The notes below the pieces were generated by a model. It worked only from the letters and a program-made list of their open reading frames with translations, searched no databases and was not told the DNA's origin. A DNA stretch of 6,557 nucleotides from Balneolaceae bacterium. GTDB taxonomy: Bacteria > Bacteroidota > Rhodothermia > Balneolales > Balneolaceae. Of the stretch, positions 4,471 through 6,557 are shown piece by piece (position 1 is the stretch's first letter; every line of letters starts with the position of its first letter). Where the stretch lies: the NCBI GenBank assembly GCA_007134665.1, contig SLKH01000086.1, positions 1 to 6,557 of the forward strand, given 5' to 3'. A program made the translations under genes and the position numbers.

Positions 4471-6557
4471 ATGAATGAAATAAGGAAAGTTACCATTTCC
4501 GGATTGGGAATAATGCTTTTGGGCATTATTATGTTGTTTGCCGGTATGAGTTCTATACTCTATCCGGGCTCAGCAAATGCACAAATTCTTGGATCCGAGT
4601 ACCTTGTAAGTCTTCAAAATGAAGTTGATGAAGATCTTCTGACAGTTGAGTTGGAAGACATGAAACTTGCTGATGCACTGGAATTCATTGCAAATCAGGC
4701 GAATTTGGGATTATCGTATAATTCCAACCTGATCCCTGATGAAAGCGCTTCTCTTTTGATCGAGGAGATGCCCGTTTTACAGGCAGTAAATACGCTGCTT
4801 GAGGGAACGGGGTTGACTGCTCATTATATATCAAATGGAACGGTTATATCGATTCAGGAGATCAGAAGCCCTTTAAATAGAATTCCGGCGATGATCTTAA
4901 ATGTAGACCGCCAGGAAACTGTAAGGGGAACAGTTGTGGATGCCAGTACAGGTGAATCCTTGCCCGGGGTGAATATCGTAGTCATGGGAACTGAAACCGG
5001 TACAGCTACTGATCTTGATGGAAACTTTACTCTTTCAGTCCCGTCACTTCAGGAAACCCTTATTTTTACTTATATCGGTTATCAGAGACAGGAAGTACCC
5101 ATTGATGGCAGAACTGAAATCAATGTTGAACTGCAGATGCAAATCTTCGGTACTGAAGAACTCGTAGTTGTAGGGTATGGTACAAGGGCACGGGAAACAT
5201 TAACCGGTTCCGTTACATCCATTTCAGGAGAAAGGCTTCAACAGGCACCTGTTACAAATATATCAAACAGCATATCCGGCCAGCTTCCCGGAGTTGTTAC
5301 TGTGAATACAAGCGGTGAACCCGGAGCAGATGGTGCGATGATCCGAATACGTGGAGAACATACACTTGGAAATAATGCACCTCTGGTTGTGATTGACGGA
5401 GTTCCAAACCGTGCCGGCGGCCTCGAGCGCCTGAATCCAAGGGATATTGAAAATATCAGTGTATTGAAGGATGCGTCTGCAGCTATTTACGGTGCCCAGG
5501 CAGCGAATGGTGTGATTCTGATCACAACCAAAAGGGGACAGGCAGGAGCAACACAATTCAATGTAGATTTTAACCAGGGTTTGAATCAGCCTACTCGTGT
5601 TCCTGAAATGGCTGATGCTGCCACTTACCTGGAAATGTTAAACGAAATTGCTATCTACAGAGGAAACACTCCACCATATTCACAGGAGAGAATTGAGAAC
5701 CACAGGCAGGGAACTGATCCCTGGCTCTATCCGGATACTGACTGGTTTGCTGAAACGCTTAAACCGGCATCTTACCAAACAAGGGCCGATATGTCTGTAT
5801 CGGGTGGAAGTGAGTCTATTCAGTATTACGTATCACTCGGAGGTTTAACAGAAGACGGATATTACTATAATAGTGCCACAAGGTATAATCAATATCAGTT
5901 CAGAAGTAATATTGATGGCCAGATTTCTGATAATGTTACTTTGGGATTTGACGTGTCAGGCCGATTCGAAGATCGAAATTATCCGACACGATCTGCAGGT
6001 AATATCTTCCGGATGGTAATGAGAGGTAAACCGCATCTTCCGGCTTACTGGCCGAATGGTTTACCGGGCCCGGATATTGAGTATGGTGACAACCCGGTTG
6101 TTGTTGGAACTCCCGAGACAGGATATAACAATGATGAACGGTATTATTTCCAGAGCAACCTGAGCCTGAATGTTGAAATACCTGCTGTTCCCGGTCTGGA
6201 ACTGCGTGGCAATTTCGCATACGACAGAAATTTCAGGGAACAGAGCGTCTGGCAAACACCCTGGACTCTCTATACATGGGATTATGAGACCTATGAAAAT
6301 GGTGAACCGGTTTTGGAAGGCTCCTCAAGAGGTTATGCAGAACCCAGGCTTTTCCAGGAGCGCGGCAGCGGTCAGGATATCATGATGAACCTGGTTGCCA
6401 ATTATCGTCTTGACCTTCAGGATCACTCTTTTGGTATTCTGTTGGGAACCGAGCGTCAGACATTTAACAATTCGTTCATGAACGCTTTTCGCCGTCATTT
6501 TGCATCGGATCAAATCGATCAGCTATTTGCCGGTGGCGACGATGAACTATCCAATAC
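4471..6557 (+). CDS. SusC/RagA-family TonB-dependent outer-membrane protein with STN domain (3' truncated by window)
   Basis: The frame is open from ATG 4471 to the window end (695 codons plus two bases). Full-length members are usually about 1000-1200 residues, so roughly the last third is outside. Domain order: signal peptide (1-37, likely cleavage ANA/Q); STN domain (about 57-129, VELEDMKLADALEFIANQA), the signalling module that contacts FecR; CarboxypepD_reg-like domain (about 151-222, VRGTVVDASTGESLPGVNIV); TonB-box-like EELVVVGYGT (229-238); plug (about 243-356, with GQLPGV, IRIRG, LVVIDGVP, DIENISVLKDASAAIYG, ANGVILITTKRG); then beta-barrel strands. It imports a nutrient, often glycan or peptide, across the outer membrane using TonB energy, normally with a SusD lipoprotein lid. 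The substrate cannot be told from sequence. AAAGG directly abuts the ATG, too close for a normal Shine-Dalgarno sequence. The STN domain and the sigma/FecR genes upstream mark it as a signal-transducing type, probably controlled by that sigma factor. Confidence 0.95.
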   Translation, partial: MNEIRKVTISGLGIMLLGIIMLFAGMSSILYPGSANAQILGSEYLVSLQNEVDEDLLTVELEDMKLADALEFIANQANLGLSYNSNLIPDESASLLIEEMPVLQAVNTLLEGTGLTAHYISNGTVISIQEIRSPLNRIPAMILNVDRQETVRGTVVDASTGESLPGVNIVVMGTETGTATDLDGNFTLSVPSLQETLIFTYIGYQRQEVPIDGRTEINVELQMQIFGTEELVVVGYGTRARETLTGSVTSISGERLQQAPVTNISNSISGQLPGVVTVNTSGEPGADGAMIRIRGEHTLGNNAPLVVIDGVPNRAGGLERLNPRDIENISVLKDASAAIYGAQAANGVILITTKRGQAGATQFNVDFNQGLNQPTRVPEMADAATYLEMLNEIAIYRGNTPPYSQERIENHRQGTDPWLYPDTDWFAETLKPASYQTRADMSVSGGSESIQYYVSLGGLTEDGYYYNSATRYNQYQFRSNIDGQISDNVTLGFDVSGRFEDRNYPTRSAGNIFRMVMRGKPHLPAYWPNGLPGPDIEYGDNPVVVGTPETGYNNDERYYFQSNLSLNVEIPAVPGLELRGNFAYDRNFREQSVWQTPWTLYTWDYETYENGEPVLEGSSRGYAEPRLFQERGSGQDIMMNLVANYRLDLQDHSFGILLGTERQTFNNSFMNAFRRHFASDQIDQLFAGGDDELSN

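Noticed and set aside
5263..6513. Open frames of 62-97 codons opposite or out of frame within the susC-like gene
   Set aside because: They lie inside a well-supported SusC/RagA coding frame, show no domain or signal character, and are best explained as shadows of that frame.
1..6557. CRISPR array, insertion sequence, tRNA or phage attachment site
   Set aside because: No regularly spaced repeats, terminal inverted repeats with a transposase, or tRNA-like cloverleaf sequences were found on either strand.

Overview
The window looks like chromosomal DNA from a member of the Bacteroidota in the broad sense, possibly the Balneolales/Rhodothermota side (a weak guess from protein style only). The reasons are a SusC/RagA-type TonB-dependent protein, a Bacteroidetes-style ECF sigma factor with a FecR anti-sigma factor, mostly absent Shine-Dalgarno sequences, and two intergenic matches to the Bacteroidetes -7 box TAnnTTTG. 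No tRNA, rRNA, CRISPR array, transposase or phage gene was seen.

The left half (27-2478, minus strand) holds three co-directional genes. In transcription order they are a DUF445 membrane protein (1330-2478), a small secreted putative outer-membrane beta-barrel protein (782-1270), and a NYN-domain RNase-like protein with a C-terminal OST-HTH/LOTUS domain (27-764). Gaps are 59 and 17 bp, so co-transcription is plausible. A short tandem heptamer repeat lies directly after the last gene, at 1-28.

The right half (2763-6557, plus strand) is divergent from the first. It encodes an ECF sigma factor (2763-3308), a FecR-family anti-sigma factor (3396-4409), and the first 695 codons of a SusC/RagA-family TonB-dependent outer-membrane protein that runs off the window (4471-6557). 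The SusC-like protein carries an N-terminal STN signalling domain. The three genes therefore form a recognisable trans-envelope signalling cassette: substrate binding outside, STN to FecR contact in the periplasm, sigma release in the cytoplasm, and transcription of the uptake operon. The substrate cannot be read from the sequence, and the usual SusD partner would lie past the right edge.

The main unexplained structure is in the intergenic DNA of this cassette. Dyad symmetries abut TAnnTTTG boxes upstream of both the sigma gene and the fecR-like gene. A longer imperfect hairpin covers an upstream ATG in the sigma leader. I found no convincing previously undescribed system; the protein-coding content belongs to known families.
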